The translations under genes and the position numbers were made by a program. Source: Strix aluco (Eukaryota; Chordata; Aves; Strigiformes; Strigidae). From it: a stretch of 64,000 nt of DNA. Of the stretch, positions 30,301-36,560 are shown one piece after another. Under the pieces are notes generated by a model. That model ran no database searches. It was not told the origin of the DNA and was given only the letters and a program-made list of their open reading frames with translations. The stretch spans positions 5,623,698 through 5,687,697 of the forward strand of contig NC_133939.1 of assembly GCF_031877795.1 (NCBI RefSeq), in the 5' to 3' direction. Each line of letters starts with the position of its first letter. Within the stretch, counting starts at the first letter, position 1.

Positions 30301-31614
30301 ACTATTTTTCAACAAAATAAGATCTAACAGTTGTAGTATGCAGGTTTTATTCCAAAGGACTTTCTTTGGAATGGAATGAAAGGTTGATTCATCACTTTTT
30401 ATTTGCACTGGGAAAAAAAACTCTTTACAAACGTTGAACTTCTCAATGCTCTCTGGTTGAGGGGGCTGTTCCTCCCACCCTGCACCCTGTGGAAACTGCT
30501 ACTAACTCTTACTCTTCACAACAGGATTTGCCTAACAACATGATCCACCAGGTGCCAATTAAATCACTCCCACAGGAGTGGCTGTGGTGTGAAACATGGT
30601 GTGATGATTCCTCAAAGAAGAGAGCAAAAACCATTGATCTGGTAAGTGCAGAATGGCTCCCTCATTCTTATGTCACAAAATATAGTGACCAGTTTTAGAG
30701 GCGCTTCCCTATCTCAGATCTAGGCACCTCATCCCATATTGTCACTTAAATGTTTTCAGCACTTCAGTTTTTTTCCTTTAGCTTCCAGATTTCTCTTACC
30801 TGGAGCAGTGACATTATTATGAATTTGGAAGGAGACTGTACACTGTACTCTAGCTAAAATGCAGGAATGTGTTGCTCACCAGCAACAGATTAATTCCACC
30901 AGGGGGAAGCATACCTCTATTCAGTAAATAAACCTTTTTTACGCATTAAGCCTCTGAACAGTTCGTATGTTTTGTTTGCAGTGTAATAACCCCATGACCA
31001 AAGAGCCCAAGTTGCAAGCAGCGATGCGTATAGTTCCCGAATGGCAGGACTATGATCAAGAAATCAAACTGCTCCATAGTCTTTTCCAGAAAGAGAAAGA
31101 AACGGGAACACCAGCTAAGATGCCAGGACAACACACACACGGTAATCTATTTCCCTATTTATGTAACTTTCTTCCTACCTGTTTGGCTGGGTGTTAAGTT
31201 GCCTGCTCGTTCACTGTCAGCTTGCACCATACAAAGGCTTGCATGGCAGATCTGTGAAATAATCTGTATGTTTTAATGGGATGGAAAGGCCTTGCTGAGC
31301 GAGGCTGGTGTAACTTAACCTGATTCTGAAACTTTGAGAACAGAGAGCTATGTCGCATGCTTGTTCCAGTTCTGTTAAAGACCCCCACTGTTCCTGGAAT
31401 TTTACGAGCTTGGCCTTATCTTAACCCTTAATGAAAGCACTGCTATACACAATGGGTATGAATTGTTCTTCAGTCACTGGTAACCTTGCAAAGAACAAGT
31501 CTTTGGGGTTTATGTACTAATTTTCAAACCAATCTGCCAATTGAGGCAGCTGGAAATGCAGTGCTAATTTTTATCTCCTCTTCTACAGATCCAGCAGCAC
31601 ATGTGGAATTATGA
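307..31614 (+). CDS. UGGT1: UGGT1, UDP-glucose:glycoprotein glucosyltransferase 1 (5'-truncated by window; 31 exons)
   Basis: The enzyme re-glucosylates N-glycans of incompletely folded glycoproteins in the ER lumen using UDP-glucose, sending them back to calnexin/calreticulin. Thirty-one exons join in one frame to about 1,196 residues ending at TGA 31,612-31,614. Thioredoxin-like domains cover about residues 1-600 of this portion, beta-sandwich about 600-880, and the GT24 catalytic domain about 893-1,190, with the metal/UDP-binding DAD motif and a downstream LDQDLPN motif. It ends in HVEL, an ER-retrieval-like signal. Family members are about 1,500-1,555 residues, so about 350 N-terminal residues lie upstream of the window. 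I choose UGGT1 over UGGT2 from recalled C-terminal sequence: [18 protein letters not shown] and the NPMTKEPKL stretch match UGGT1, although vertebrate UGGT1 usually ends REEL and UGGT2 HDEL. A phylogeny would settle the paralogue; the family is certain. Confidence 0.95.
368..3441 (+). other. UGGT1: UGGT1 intron, 3.1 kb
   Basis: Short ORFs here (for example at 579-836 and 2,704-2,886) lack splice support and read like chance. No recognisable transposon or RNA gene was seen. Confidence 0.75.
3442..3533 (+). CDS. UGGT1: UGGT1 exon, window exon 2
   Basis: It is 92 bp, phase 0 in and 2 out. It encodes [20 protein letters not shown] and continues to DTQDIF. It follows a CTTTCTTTCAG acceptor and leaves through GTAGGA. 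The split serine codon AG|C is completed by the next exon. Confidence 0.95.
3534..4192 (+). other. UGGT1: UGGT1 intron
   Basis: The intron is 659 bp and AT-rich, with nothing beyond the polypyrimidine tract TTTTTTTCTTTCTCCTTCCAG at its end. Confidence 0.8.
4193..4343 (+). CDS. UGGT1: UGGT1 exon, window exon 3
   Basis: It is 151 bp. It encodes [20 protein letters not shown] and on to VDIRSPAIS, one of the best conserved UGGT1 stretches. The donor GTGCGT is weaker than its neighbours but in frame, and the join to TGG ATC AAC in the next exon restores the family sequence. Confidence 0.95.
4618..4737 (+). CDS. UGGT1: UGGT1 exon, window exon 4
   Basis: It is 120 bp, phase 0 to 0. It encodes [20 protein letters not shown] and then [16 protein letters not shown], in a thioredoxin-like domain. 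The acceptor is TTTTTTCTTAG and the donor GTAAGT. Confidence 0.95.
4738..5518 (+). other. UGGT1: UGGT1 intron
   Basis: The intron is 781 bp. Overlapping minus-strand ORFs around 5,056-5,263 are short, unsupported and probably chance. Confidence 0.75.
5519..5604 (+). CDS. UGGT1: UGGT1 exon, window exon 5
   Basis: It is 86 bp. It encodes [20 protein letters not shown] and then FFSNHIPL, typical of a thioredoxin-like beta strand followed by a helix. It ends in a split arginine codon AG|G. The donor is GTAATT. Confidence 0.95.
6056..6191 (+). CDS. UGGT1: UGGT1 exon, window exon 6
   Basis: It is 136 bp. It encodes [20 protein letters not shown] and continues [14 protein letters not shown]. The acceptor is TTGATTTCAG and the donor GTAAGT; phase 2 in, 0 out. 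Confidence 0.95.
6192..7126 (+). other. UGGT1: UGGT1 intron
   Basis: The intron is 935 bp and AT-rich. Short ORFs occur on both strands, but I see nothing that supports a gene. Confidence 0.75.
7127..7258 (+). CDS. UGGT1: UGGT1 exon, window exon 7
   Basis: It is 132 bp, phase 0 to 0. It encodes [20 protein letters not shown], then [18 protein letters not shown]. The acceptor is CCCCCTTTCAG and the donor GTAAGA. Confidence 0.95.
7259..9042 (+). other. UGGT1: UGGT1 intron, 1.8 kb
   Basis: It holds a near-duplicate of TTAATACTTTAGTA at about 7,400-7,430, a short TA-rich run near 7,480, and a slightly GC-richer stretch at 8,190-8,300 open on both strands (ORFs at 8,002-8,332) without splice support. 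No recognised element. Confidence 0.7.
9043..9207 (+). CDS. UGGT1: UGGT1 exon, window exon 8
   Basis: It is 165 bp, phase 0 to 0. It encodes [20 protein letters not shown] and then [20 protein letters not shown]. This is the hallmark UGGT thioredoxin-like segment. The donor is GTAGGT. Confidence 0.96.
9313..9389 (+). repeat. G/T-rich low-complexity tract
   Basis: It consists of runs of TTGG, TTTG and poly-T directly before the branchpoint region of the next exon. Comparable tracts occur at 20,941-20,985, 24,676-24,720, 42,091-42,141 and 53,572-53,610. Confidence 0.7.
9448..9568 (+). CDS. UGGT1: UGGT1 exon, window exon 9
   Basis: It is 121 bp. It encodes [20 protein letters not shown] and then [16 protein letters not shown]. 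It ends ATG A|GTAAGG, the A starting an asparagine codon finished by the next exon. Confidence 0.95.
9569..10343 (+). other. UGGT1: UGGT1 intron
   Basis: The intron is 775 bp. It contains an imperfect direct repeat of TAACTTATGAGACAA at 10,139-10,153 and 10,159-10,173. Nothing else was recognised. Confidence 0.75.
10344..10442 (+). CDS. UGGT1: UGGT1 exon, window exon 10
   Basis: It is 99 bp. It encodes [20 protein letters not shown] and then [12 protein letters not shown], ending with the first base of a glycine codon that the 24-bp microexon completes. The donor is GTAAAG. Confidence 0.95.
10443..11798 (+). other. UGGT1: UGGT1 intron upstream of microexon
   Basis: The intron is 1.36 kb. 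It holds an A10/T11 palindrome at 10,548-10,570 and ends with a long C/T tract (about 11,760-11,790) containing a TGC motif close to the acceptor. No other feature was seen. Confidence 0.75.
10548..10570. repeat. UGGT1: A10/T11 palindrome
   Basis: Ten A are followed directly by eleven T inside a UGGT1 intron, forming a perfect inverted repeat. A similar T9/A12 block lies at 24,417-24,437. Confidence 0.9.
11799..11822 (+). CDS. UGGT1: UGGT1 24-bp microexon, window exon 11
   Basis: It is only 24 bp, encoding MSSKEIY plus the two split codons. It joins TKKG to DDSFVRP exactly as in the family. Its length is a multiple of three, so skipping would delete eight residues and keep the frame. The acceptor is preceded by a long pyrimidine tract with TTCTGCTTTTT; the donor is GTAACT. 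It is too short for ORF finders. Confidence 0.93.
12337..12431 (+). CDS. UGGT1: UGGT1 exon, window exon 12
   Basis: It is 95 bp. It encodes [20 protein letters not shown] and then [11 protein letters not shown]. It is preceded by an unusually long T run (12,313-12,328) before TTGCAG. The donor is GTAGGT. Confidence 0.95.
12432..13071 (+). other. UGGT1: UGGT1 intron
   Basis: The intron is 640 bp of ordinary sequence. No exon, repeat or RNA gene was recognised. Confidence 0.75.
13072..13278 (+). CDS. UGGT1: UGGT1 exon, window exon 13
   Basis: It is the longest internal exon in the window (207 bp, phase 0 to 0). It encodes [20 protein letters not shown], then [20 protein letters not shown], then [11 protein letters not shown]. 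It belongs to the last thioredoxin-like domain. The donor is GTAAGT. Confidence 0.96.
13279..13866 (+). other. UGGT1: UGGT1 intron
   Basis: The intron is 588 bp and A/T-rich. Nothing was recognised in it. Confidence 0.75.
13867..13998 (+). CDS. UGGT1: UGGT1 exon, window exon 14
   Basis: It is 132 bp, phase 0 to 0. It encodes [20 protein letters not shown], then [20 protein letters not shown]. The acceptor is TTTCTTTCAG and the donor GTGAGA. Confidence 0.96.
13999..14927 (+). other. UGGT1: UGGT1 intron
   Basis: The intron is 929 bp. A minus-strand ORF at 14,139-14,360 is short and unsupported. No recognised element. Confidence 0.7.
14928..15058 (+). CDS. UGGT1: UGGT1 exon, window exon 15
   Basis: It is 131 bp. 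It encodes [20 protein letters not shown], then [17 protein letters not shown], and ends in a split leucine codon CT|T. The donor is GTAAGT. Confidence 0.96.
15059..17450 (+). other. UGGT1: UGGT1 intron, 2.4 kb
   Basis: A 159-codon plus-strand ORF (15,069-15,548) begins just past the donor but matches no family I recognise and has no acceptor, so I treat it as chance. No other element was recognised. Confidence 0.7.
17451..17546 (+). CDS. UGGT1: UGGT1 exon, window exon 16
   Basis: It is 96 bp. It encodes [20 protein letters not shown] and then [11 protein letters not shown]. It follows a T-rich tract ending TTTTTTCAG. The donor is GTATAG. Confidence 0.95.
17884..17986 (+). CDS. UGGT1: UGGT1 exon, window exon 17
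   Basis: It is 103 bp. It encodes [20 protein letters not shown] and then [13 protein letters not shown], near the transition to the beta-sandwich region. The donor is GTATGT. Confidence 0.96.
17987..18441 (+). other. UGGT1: UGGT1 intron
   Basis: The intron is 455 bp. Nothing was recognised beyond splice signals. Confidence 0.75.
18442..18521 (+). CDS. UGGT1: UGGT1 exon, window exon 18
   Basis: It is 80 bp. It encodes [20 protein letters not shown] and then SDMPLK, ending in a split serine codon AG|C. The donor is GTAAGC. Confidence 0.96.
18522..18976 (+). other. UGGT1: UGGT1 intron
   Basis: The intron is 455 bp. Short ORFs on both strands near the 3' end are chance overlaps with the next exon. 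Confidence 0.75.
18977..19166 (+). CDS. UGGT1: UGGT1 exon, window exon 19
   Basis: It is 190 bp. It encodes [20 protein letters not shown], then [20 protein letters not shown], then [14 protein letters not shown]. This highly conserved beta-sandwich segment is almost the recalled mammalian UGGT1 sequence. The donor is GTAAGA. Confidence 0.97.
19167..21888 (+). other. UGGT1: UGGT1 intron, 2.7 kb (largest after the first)
   Basis: It includes a GC-rich block at about 20,480-20,740 and a G/T-rich tract at 20,941-20,985. The GC-rich block is open on both strands (ORFs 20,471-20,830) but has no convincing splice sites. No recognised gene. Confidence 0.7.
21889..22047 (+). CDS. UGGT1: UGGT1 exon, window exon 20
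   Basis: It is 159 bp, phase 0 to 0. It encodes [20 protein letters not shown], then [17 protein letters not shown], then [12 protein letters not shown]. It is part of the beta-sandwich. The acceptor is TTCTCCTTACAG and the donor GTAAGC. Confidence 0.97.
22048..23508 (+). other. UGGT1: UGGT1 intron
   Basis: The intron is 1.46 kb. Several 60-100 codon ORFs occur without splice support. Nothing was recognised. Confidence 0.7.
23509..23594 (+). CDS. UGGT1: UGGT1 exon, window exon 21
   Basis: It is 86 bp. It encodes [20 protein letters not shown] and then SEDIYRIY, with a split serine codon AG|C. The donor is GTAGGA. Confidence 0.96.
23595..23932 (+). other. UGGT1: UGGT1 intron
   Basis: The intron is 338 bp of AT-rich sequence. 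Nothing was recognised in it. Confidence 0.75.
23933..24017 (+). CDS. UGGT1: UGGT1 exon, window exon 22
   Basis: It is 85 bp. It encodes [20 protein letters not shown] and then KSKIIKVK, at the end of the beta-sandwich region. The donor is GTGAGT. Confidence 0.96.
24018..25002 (+). other. UGGT1: UGGT1 intron
   Basis: The intron is 985 bp. It holds a T9/A12 palindrome at 24,417-24,437 and a G-run-rich tract at 24,676-24,717 with runs of 3, 3, 7 and 3 G. No gene is seen. Confidence 0.75.
25003..25091 (+). CDS. UGGT1: UGGT1 exon, window exon 23 (linker)
   Basis: It is 89 bp. It encodes [20 protein letters not shown] and then ESGFWESLK, the acidic linker between beta-sandwich and catalytic domain. 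It ends in split tryptophan codon TG|G. The donor is GTAAAA. Confidence 0.95.
25092..25567 (+). other. UGGT1: UGGT1 intron
   Basis: The intron is 476 bp. Nothing was recognised in it. Confidence 0.75.
25568..25672 (+). CDS. UGGT1: UGGT1 exon, window exon 24 (start of GT24 domain)
   Basis: It is 105 bp. It encodes [20 protein letters not shown] and then [14 protein letters not shown], where the GT24 glucosyltransferase fold begins. It leaves through GTTAGT, a slightly non-consensus donor, in a split arginine codon CG|C. Confidence 0.96.
25673..26261 (+). other. UGGT1: UGGT1 intron
   Basis: The intron is 589 bp and AT-rich. Nothing was recognised in it. Confidence 0.75.
26262..26346 (+). CDS. 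UGGT1: UGGT1 exon, window exon 25 (GT24)
   Basis: It is 85 bp. It encodes [20 protein letters not shown] and then NYLSPTFK, the start of the catalytic Rossmann-like fold. The donor GTTTGT is weak, but the join to EFIPYMAKK in the next exon is exact. Confidence 0.96.
26347..27674 (+). other. UGGT1: UGGT1 intron
   Basis: The intron is 1.33 kb. Short ORFs at 26,648-26,857 (-) and 26,955-27,218 (+) are unsupported. It ends in a long pyrimidine tract CCCCCTCCCTCTGCAG. Confidence 0.7.
27675..27857 (+). CDS. UGGT1: UGGT1 exon, window exon 26 (GT24, DAD motif)
   Basis: It is 183 bp, phase 0 to 0. It encodes [20 protein letters not shown], then [20 protein letters not shown], then [11 protein letters not shown]. 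The two aspartates of the metal/UDP-binding DAD motif are codons 27,846-27,848 and 27,852-27,854. All the expected catalytic features of this segment are intact. The donor is GTAACA. Confidence 0.97.
27858..29082 (+). other. UGGT1: UGGT1 intron
   Basis: The intron is 1.2 kb. It holds the longest ORF of the window (28,029-28,574, 181 codons), which resembles no family, has no splice linkage and lies in stop-poor C/T-rich sequence, so I regard it as chance. Confidence 0.7.
29083..29243 (+). CDS. UGGT1: UGGT1 exon, window exon 27 (GT24)
   Basis: It is 161 bp. It encodes [20 protein letters not shown], then [20 protein letters not shown], then [13 protein letters not shown]. It is core GT24 sequence contributing to UDP-glucose and acceptor binding. 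The donor is GTACTG. Confidence 0.97.
29244..29740 (+). other. UGGT1: UGGT1 intron with a 17-bp tandem duplication
   Basis: The intron is 497 bp. AAGAACTGAAGTGTTA occurs twice in tandem (29,449-29,464 and 29,466-29,481). Nothing else was recognised. Confidence 0.75.
29741..29855 (+). CDS. UGGT1: UGGT1 exon, window exon 28 (GT24)
   Basis: It is 115 bp. It encodes [20 protein letters not shown], then [18 protein letters not shown]. It runs into the conserved DQDLPN motif across the next junction; the Asp of this motif is catalytically important in GT24 enzymes. The donor is GTGTGT. Confidence 0.97.
29856..30524 (+). other. UGGT1: UGGT1 intron
   Basis: The intron is 669 bp. Nothing was recognised beyond splice signals. 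Confidence 0.75.
30525..30641 (+). CDS. UGGT1: UGGT1 exon, window exon 29 (GT24)
   Basis: It is 117 bp, phase 0 to 0. It encodes [20 protein letters not shown], then [19 protein letters not shown]. The WCETWCDD cysteines are invariant in the family as I recall it. The sequence matches UGGT1 better than UGGT2. The donor is GTAAGT. Confidence 0.97.
30642..30981 (+). other. UGGT1: UGGT1 intron
   Basis: The intron is 340 bp. Nothing was recognised beyond splice signals. Confidence 0.75.
30982..31141 (+). CDS. UGGT1: UGGT1 exon, window exon 30
   Basis: It is 160 bp. It encodes [20 protein letters not shown], then [20 protein letters not shown], then the variable tail [13 protein letters not shown]. 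The last 12 bases before the donor region are an (AC)6 microsatellite. The final G starts an aspartate codon completed by the last exon. The donor is GTAATC. Confidence 0.95.
31142..31588 (+). other. UGGT1: last UGGT1 intron
   Basis: The intron is 447 bp, ending TCTCCTCTTCTACAG. Retention would replace the ER-retrieval tail by about 17 unrelated residues before a stop at 31,195-31,197. Confidence 0.75.
31589..31614 (+). CDS. UGGT1: UGGT1 terminal coding exon, tail DPAAHVEL
   Basis: After a strong acceptor only 26 coding bases remain: the split aspartate, PAAHVEL and TGA. HVEL at the extreme C-terminus is an ER-retrieval-like tetrapeptide and fits a luminal ER enzyme. The remainder of the exon is 3' UTR. 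Confidence 0.93.
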
Positions 31615-32550
31615 TCCATGGAGAGAAATTCAAGTTAGACTGTTTCATAGACAATTTTTATATTGAAAGCTAGTTTTTTTCCGGTATGTCTGCAAAACTG
31701 CTGAATAATTGAATGGGATGATGTATGCATTTTTATTACTTGCCTTTGGGTTAATTTCTGCATATGAAATAGGATCTGGATTGCTGGAATTAGCATTACT
31801 GGTTTTTGCACCTGTGGTGGAGATGAAAGAGCCCATGATGGAATTTAGCATTTCAGAAACAAAACTTCAAAATCCACTGGAAAAGCCACACAGCCTGTTC
31901 CTTCAGCTGTTGCTACCTCCACCACTGAAGATCCTGTTAGCCTCAGATCTAACTTGAGCCTGGGAACTGCAGACCCACTGAGCTGTTGTCTACAACATAA
32001 GTCCTAACCTCAACTGATGGAGATAATTTTTCCAGGTAACATTAAAAGGCTCAGAATCATGCCTTGAATTTGGGGTAGTTTTATCTGCAGGTATTCAAAT
32101 GGTCAGAAATGCTTCTCAGATTTGTTCAGTATGCCCTTGATTTTGTAACAAATCAAGCATTACTTAGATTTTCTATTTCCTGTCTTTGTTTATTGCCCAA
32201 CTTTTGAAGGTTTGGCTTAATGTAAAGCTACTACAATCTATTTAAACGCCCACCCAAACGCAAATCCCTCAGCTTACAAAGTAAGCAGAACATTGAATTT
32301 GACAGCTCAGTTCATCCTAGCCCCTCTGACTTGAATCTAAGCGCCCTCCTTCCTTCCTACTCAAAGTTTAAATCAGTCTGCAAAACTGGTAGGGCCTTAC
32401 TATTGCTGTGGTTCACTGATTCATGAATGTTTTTTGTTTATGAAAAATCTGTGGAAGCTTCGAAGTTTATCATCATGTAAATTTCATTAACTTTATTTTT
32501 CTTCACAGAGATGTTGTCACATCAATAAAAACTTTGGAGTTCTTAGGTCT
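31615..32550 (+). terminator. UGGT1: UGGT1 3' UTR and main poly(A) signal
   Basis: AATAAA at 32,524-32,529 is followed by T/G-rich sequence, making it the best first cleavage site; the 3' UTR would be about 0.93 kb. Further AATAAA motifs at 32,897, 35,051 and 35,341 could serve longer isoforms. The ORF at 31,709-31,957 lies inside the UTR and is not a gene. Confidence 0.7.
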
Positions 32551-35500
32551 TAAGCTTTAGTTCACACTCAGTCCTTTGATCATCCTTTTTGCTTGCACAC
32601 ATTACAGTCCTGATTTGATTTTGGGGTTTCTGAATATTTCACCTGCATTTGTTTTCATTCTGTGCACAGACAAGAAAACGTTTTCCTGCAAGGATTAATT
32701 ACCCTGGGCTAGTTTTATCATTCATATTCATGTCTTAATTTTTAAAGATGCTGCCATAGTTCTGTGTTACGAACATACCAATTAAAAAAAAAATCCTCAA
32801 ACCCTGTTTCCCTCATGCTGTAGGATTACTGTGTGCTCCCTAGAACACGGAGAAGTTGAAGAGTTGAAATGTAAGAACTAAAGTAGTATTTCTAGTAATA
32901 AAATATAACTCCCTCTGCACTGCTTCTTTAGAAATCCAAACTGGGATCATTTCTGCCTCCCATGTTTTTATACAGGTGCTGTAAGAGCTTCACACTAAAG
33001 ATAATCCTGACTTACAATAATTCTAGAATATCTTATTACACATCCTATAAATGTTTTTGAGGAAGCTGAAAGACAGCAGTAGTAGTGTTTAAACTATTCA
33101 ATAGGGCAACTGAACAGAAAAGCAGCTTTCCTCCATCCAGCTCAAGAAAGGGCCCAAATCAGTAACTCAAACTCTTAAAAAACGATGTTAAAAGAACCAG
33201 CTGGGTTCCCTTAAACACACATTGTGACAAGGTTAGTAGATTAATCAGCAACACTGCACAGACACTTCTGGTGGGTATCGCAAGTGGGTAATTCTAGAAA
33301 GGTATTGGACAGTTGATAATCTCCCCCTCTCCAGAGGCAAAGCTATGCAAACACGGGGGGCTGAATCTCAAACCATGAATTTGCAGAGTACGAGCTGCTG
33401 GCTGGGGTATGTTCCATGTTGTGGGTTTGTAAATTCCAAGTCTCCCTGATGCTCTGTAAATGACGAGTGGCTTATGCTTCCCATCAAAACTGTTCCAGTA
33501 AAGGATAAGCAGACTTACACTAGAAGGATTTTTTTCCTCGTGTAAAAAACAATATGCTAGCCAACACATTAATTACATACTGTGTTAATTAGCCTATTTT
33601 GAACAGATAATACAGCACATGTAAGATTACCCTTTCTGTGTTCAGCTGCAAACCACTTAGGCCTCTTTGGAGCATGTGGAATGGCAGAGGATCAGGTGGG
33701 CAGTGGCTGTACACCACAGTTTCATCCAGGGATGGACAGGAGCAGCAGAGGGGATCATGTAGGATGATGGTGTGTGGGTGGGGAAAGAATCTGCCCAAGC
33801 CATAAGTTTTCTGTGAAACAAAACCCTCTCCTATCTAGAGCCATATTGGGCTTTATTTTTTTCCAAATATTATTAGAAGCCAGAAGATAGAGCATAAAGT
33901 AACCTATTAAATTCAGCACAATATTTACAATGCCTTGTTTAGAGTTGAAGAAGGAGAAAATATTTTTGAATTATTTTTTTTAATTATGCTCCTCCATTCT
34001 AATAGCTAATGCATGCACTTAAACACCTACACTGCATAATTATTTTTTTTTTCATTATAAGGTCTAGCAAGCTATGGATAATATTTTTGTTCCCTCTGGT
34101 TAACAGAGAGCGTGCTCTTCTGTTCAGCTCTTGAGGAAAAAAAACCAAAATCTAACTCACAATTGATATAGAAAGAAACCAAAAACATGTATTGTGAGAT
34201 TTTGTACCTTCTGCAGTACTCTTCAAGAGCCCTGTACCTGTTCTCAAGTACATTATAAAATGCACATGGTACAAATCATTCTGAATGTGAACTACTCCAG
34301 TTTTTCCTAGGAAGCCACTATTTGCACAAAGAAATAACAATCCTAGAGGAGAAGAGTCACTTACTTTGGGTCTGTGCATATGCTTGCTCATAGTGCTCAA
34401 CTGGGCCTTAAAAGAAAAACCTTTCGACAGCTCCATCTAGAAGGCATCTCAGAGTAAGATGATTATTGAAGTAGAGCTGCTTCTGATCACACCACAGATA
34501 GCCTGCTCCTGTAAACTAGTAAGACTGATAAGAAAAAATAGAAAATGGGGATTACAGAGGTCACAACGTAATTTTGCATCCCTCAGATTAGAAAGGCCAC
34601 TTCTGTGGCAAAAAGTGATGACGCTGTTCCAAATCTTTGGATAGAAGCAGCTTGTCCTCTTGGTGAAAAGTTCACACTGAAAAATACCCAGTACTTTATT
34701 TTAAAAGGAAGCTGCCTTACTAGAAATCAAATAGCAGAGAAACATGTTTTTAAGCTTTCTCTTTCATTTAGCTACTGGGGGATGGGTTGTAAAGGAAATG
34801 GATGGGGTGGGATATGTACAAAGCAGCAAATACCCAGTCACAATCTTAGGAACCAAAACTTTTTTTTTTTTTTAATATAAACTGTTTTGCATATCCAAAT
34901 CTCCTGTAATCTGTTCAAGAATATACTGTAACTCAGTGTGGCACTGATACCTACTGCCCCAAGATACTGGAAGTTGTTCTCTACTGAATGTTACTTGAAC
35001 TGAGATTACAGTGAGTTTCCCAGTACAGTGGCAACAATAAGATCTAATTAAATAAAGCCTGTTCTGTTCTTTACCCATGCCTGTCCTGTCAATGACTTTG
35101 GGTCTGGTAACTGATGTTTTAATGGAGTTGCTTAGAGTATATTTTTCACTTTTCTTGTATTCAAGTGTTGGGATACTGTTGAAAAGCTGCTAGGGAAAAG
35201 TAGAGTTCCTCCTCCAAGCTACTCTTGTTAATCATGGTATTAAAGTAACCCCTAGCCTGAGATACTTCTGTTAAAGAAATTATAGAAATATTTTACATTT
35301 AAGGTAGATTTATATCTTTTTTCCAACTCTACCTACTAATAATAAAAAAAGGTGCTTCTATGTCAGTTTTATTCATTGGATTAAGTTTTACACCAATACA
35401 TGCACAGTAAGCACTCAGAAAAGTTAGTGTTTCTCAAATAGTACTTCTAACTACAAAGCTGTGTCGGGGTCTCTTTCAGAGTTGGGAATGAATTCCAAAC

Positions 35501-35960
35501 TCCTAGGGGACTCTGAGAAAAGCCTCTCAACCAGAGCATCTTTATTAATCACAGAGTTATAAAATAGACAGTTTTACACAGAAAGCTCAGTTGAATGCCA
35601 TAGAAATGTAGATTTGGTTTCCTACAGTTGTCTCTTTGAACTCGTTCAGGTTTGGAAAATGAGAACAATTCTTAGGAGACAACTAAAAGGAAAGAGGAAT
35701 CAGCCAAAAGAATAAATACAATGGCATACGCCTATTGCCTCCTCAGCCAATAAGGGGGTTTGCAGCAGCCCCACTTTTAATTTTCAAAGTACATATTTAA
35801 GGATGTGACTGTACATCAGTACACCGTTTTATGTCTGAGACTGATTTCCCTCCATGCCAAAACTGCTAGCTTAAATGAGAAAAACTGATGGGTGGCTGGG
35901 GTGCAAAAAGTAGTTTTGAATCTTTTTCTACAAATCACAATTTTAAAAACTATTAGCCTG
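32551..35960. other. intergenic sequence downstream of UGGT1
   Basis: It is AT-rich and carries possible alternative UGGT1 poly(A) signals (AATAAA at 32,897, 35,051 and 35,341). On the minus strand there are two splice-bounded open intervals (34,365-34,406 and 33,589-33,810) discussed as part of a hypothetical transcript. No known gene was recognised. Confidence 0.6.
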
Positions 35961-36039
35961 AATACAACGGATTTTTCGATGGGCAAACTGTCCCAATCCC
36001 CTCCACCCCCATGCTGCTAACTCTATCAATACAGGCCTG

Positions 36040-36560
36040 TAACTTCTGCCATACACCCCGTAGGGTTCAATGGGGTGGGGAGGTGCGTTCCTCCAGCCGG
36101 GCCCGTCTCGCCGCACGGTGCCGGGTGGCTCCTTCCATGCCGTAATGCGCCGAGGGCAGCTGCTGTAGGAGTTCTGGCTTGTCTCTGGACTTCTTGCCAC
36201 CTGCACAAGGCATCACCCAACGGTGTCCAACCTGCCTGTTCACCTTCTCGACAGCAATCTTCAAAGGAATTTCCAGCACCCGTGGCTAGCTCTTGAGAAG
36301 CAGAGCCAGCTTTTCCAGGGCAAGGCTTCCTGCCCTGCTCTGAATTACCAGCCTGGGGAGCCTCAGTCACCGCATCGTGCTCTAACGCAGAGGCTGGCGT
36401 GGGGATGGGCCATCCCCCCCGTGCCGAGGCTGCAGCCGTACCCCATGCTGCAGGCAGACACCAGCGTGTCCACGCTGCAGCCCCACACCGATGGCTGTCA
36501 CCGTCTGCTGCGTACCACTGATGGACGCTCCGACGGCGTCAGGACACGTTCCTGCCACTC
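36040..36560. other. GC-rich patch
   Basis: This block is clearly richer in G+C and CpG than its surroundings (for example CTCGCCGCACGGTGCCGGG near 36,106 and GCTCCGACGGCG near 36,527). It is open in several frames on both strands (36,026-36,370 minus; 36,223-36,687 plus). I recognise no protein. It could be a small CpG island, an old retroelement fragment or a regulatory element. Confidence 0.45.

Noticed and set aside
307..31614. Assignment of the gene to UGGT2
   Set aside because: The HVEL end resembles UGGT2's HDEL, but the catalytic and C-terminal stretches ([37 protein letters not shown]) fit recalled UGGT1 much better.
31709..31957. 82-codon ORF downstream of the UGGT1 stop
   Set aside because: It lies in the UGGT1 3' UTR before the poly(A) signal and has no family resemblance.
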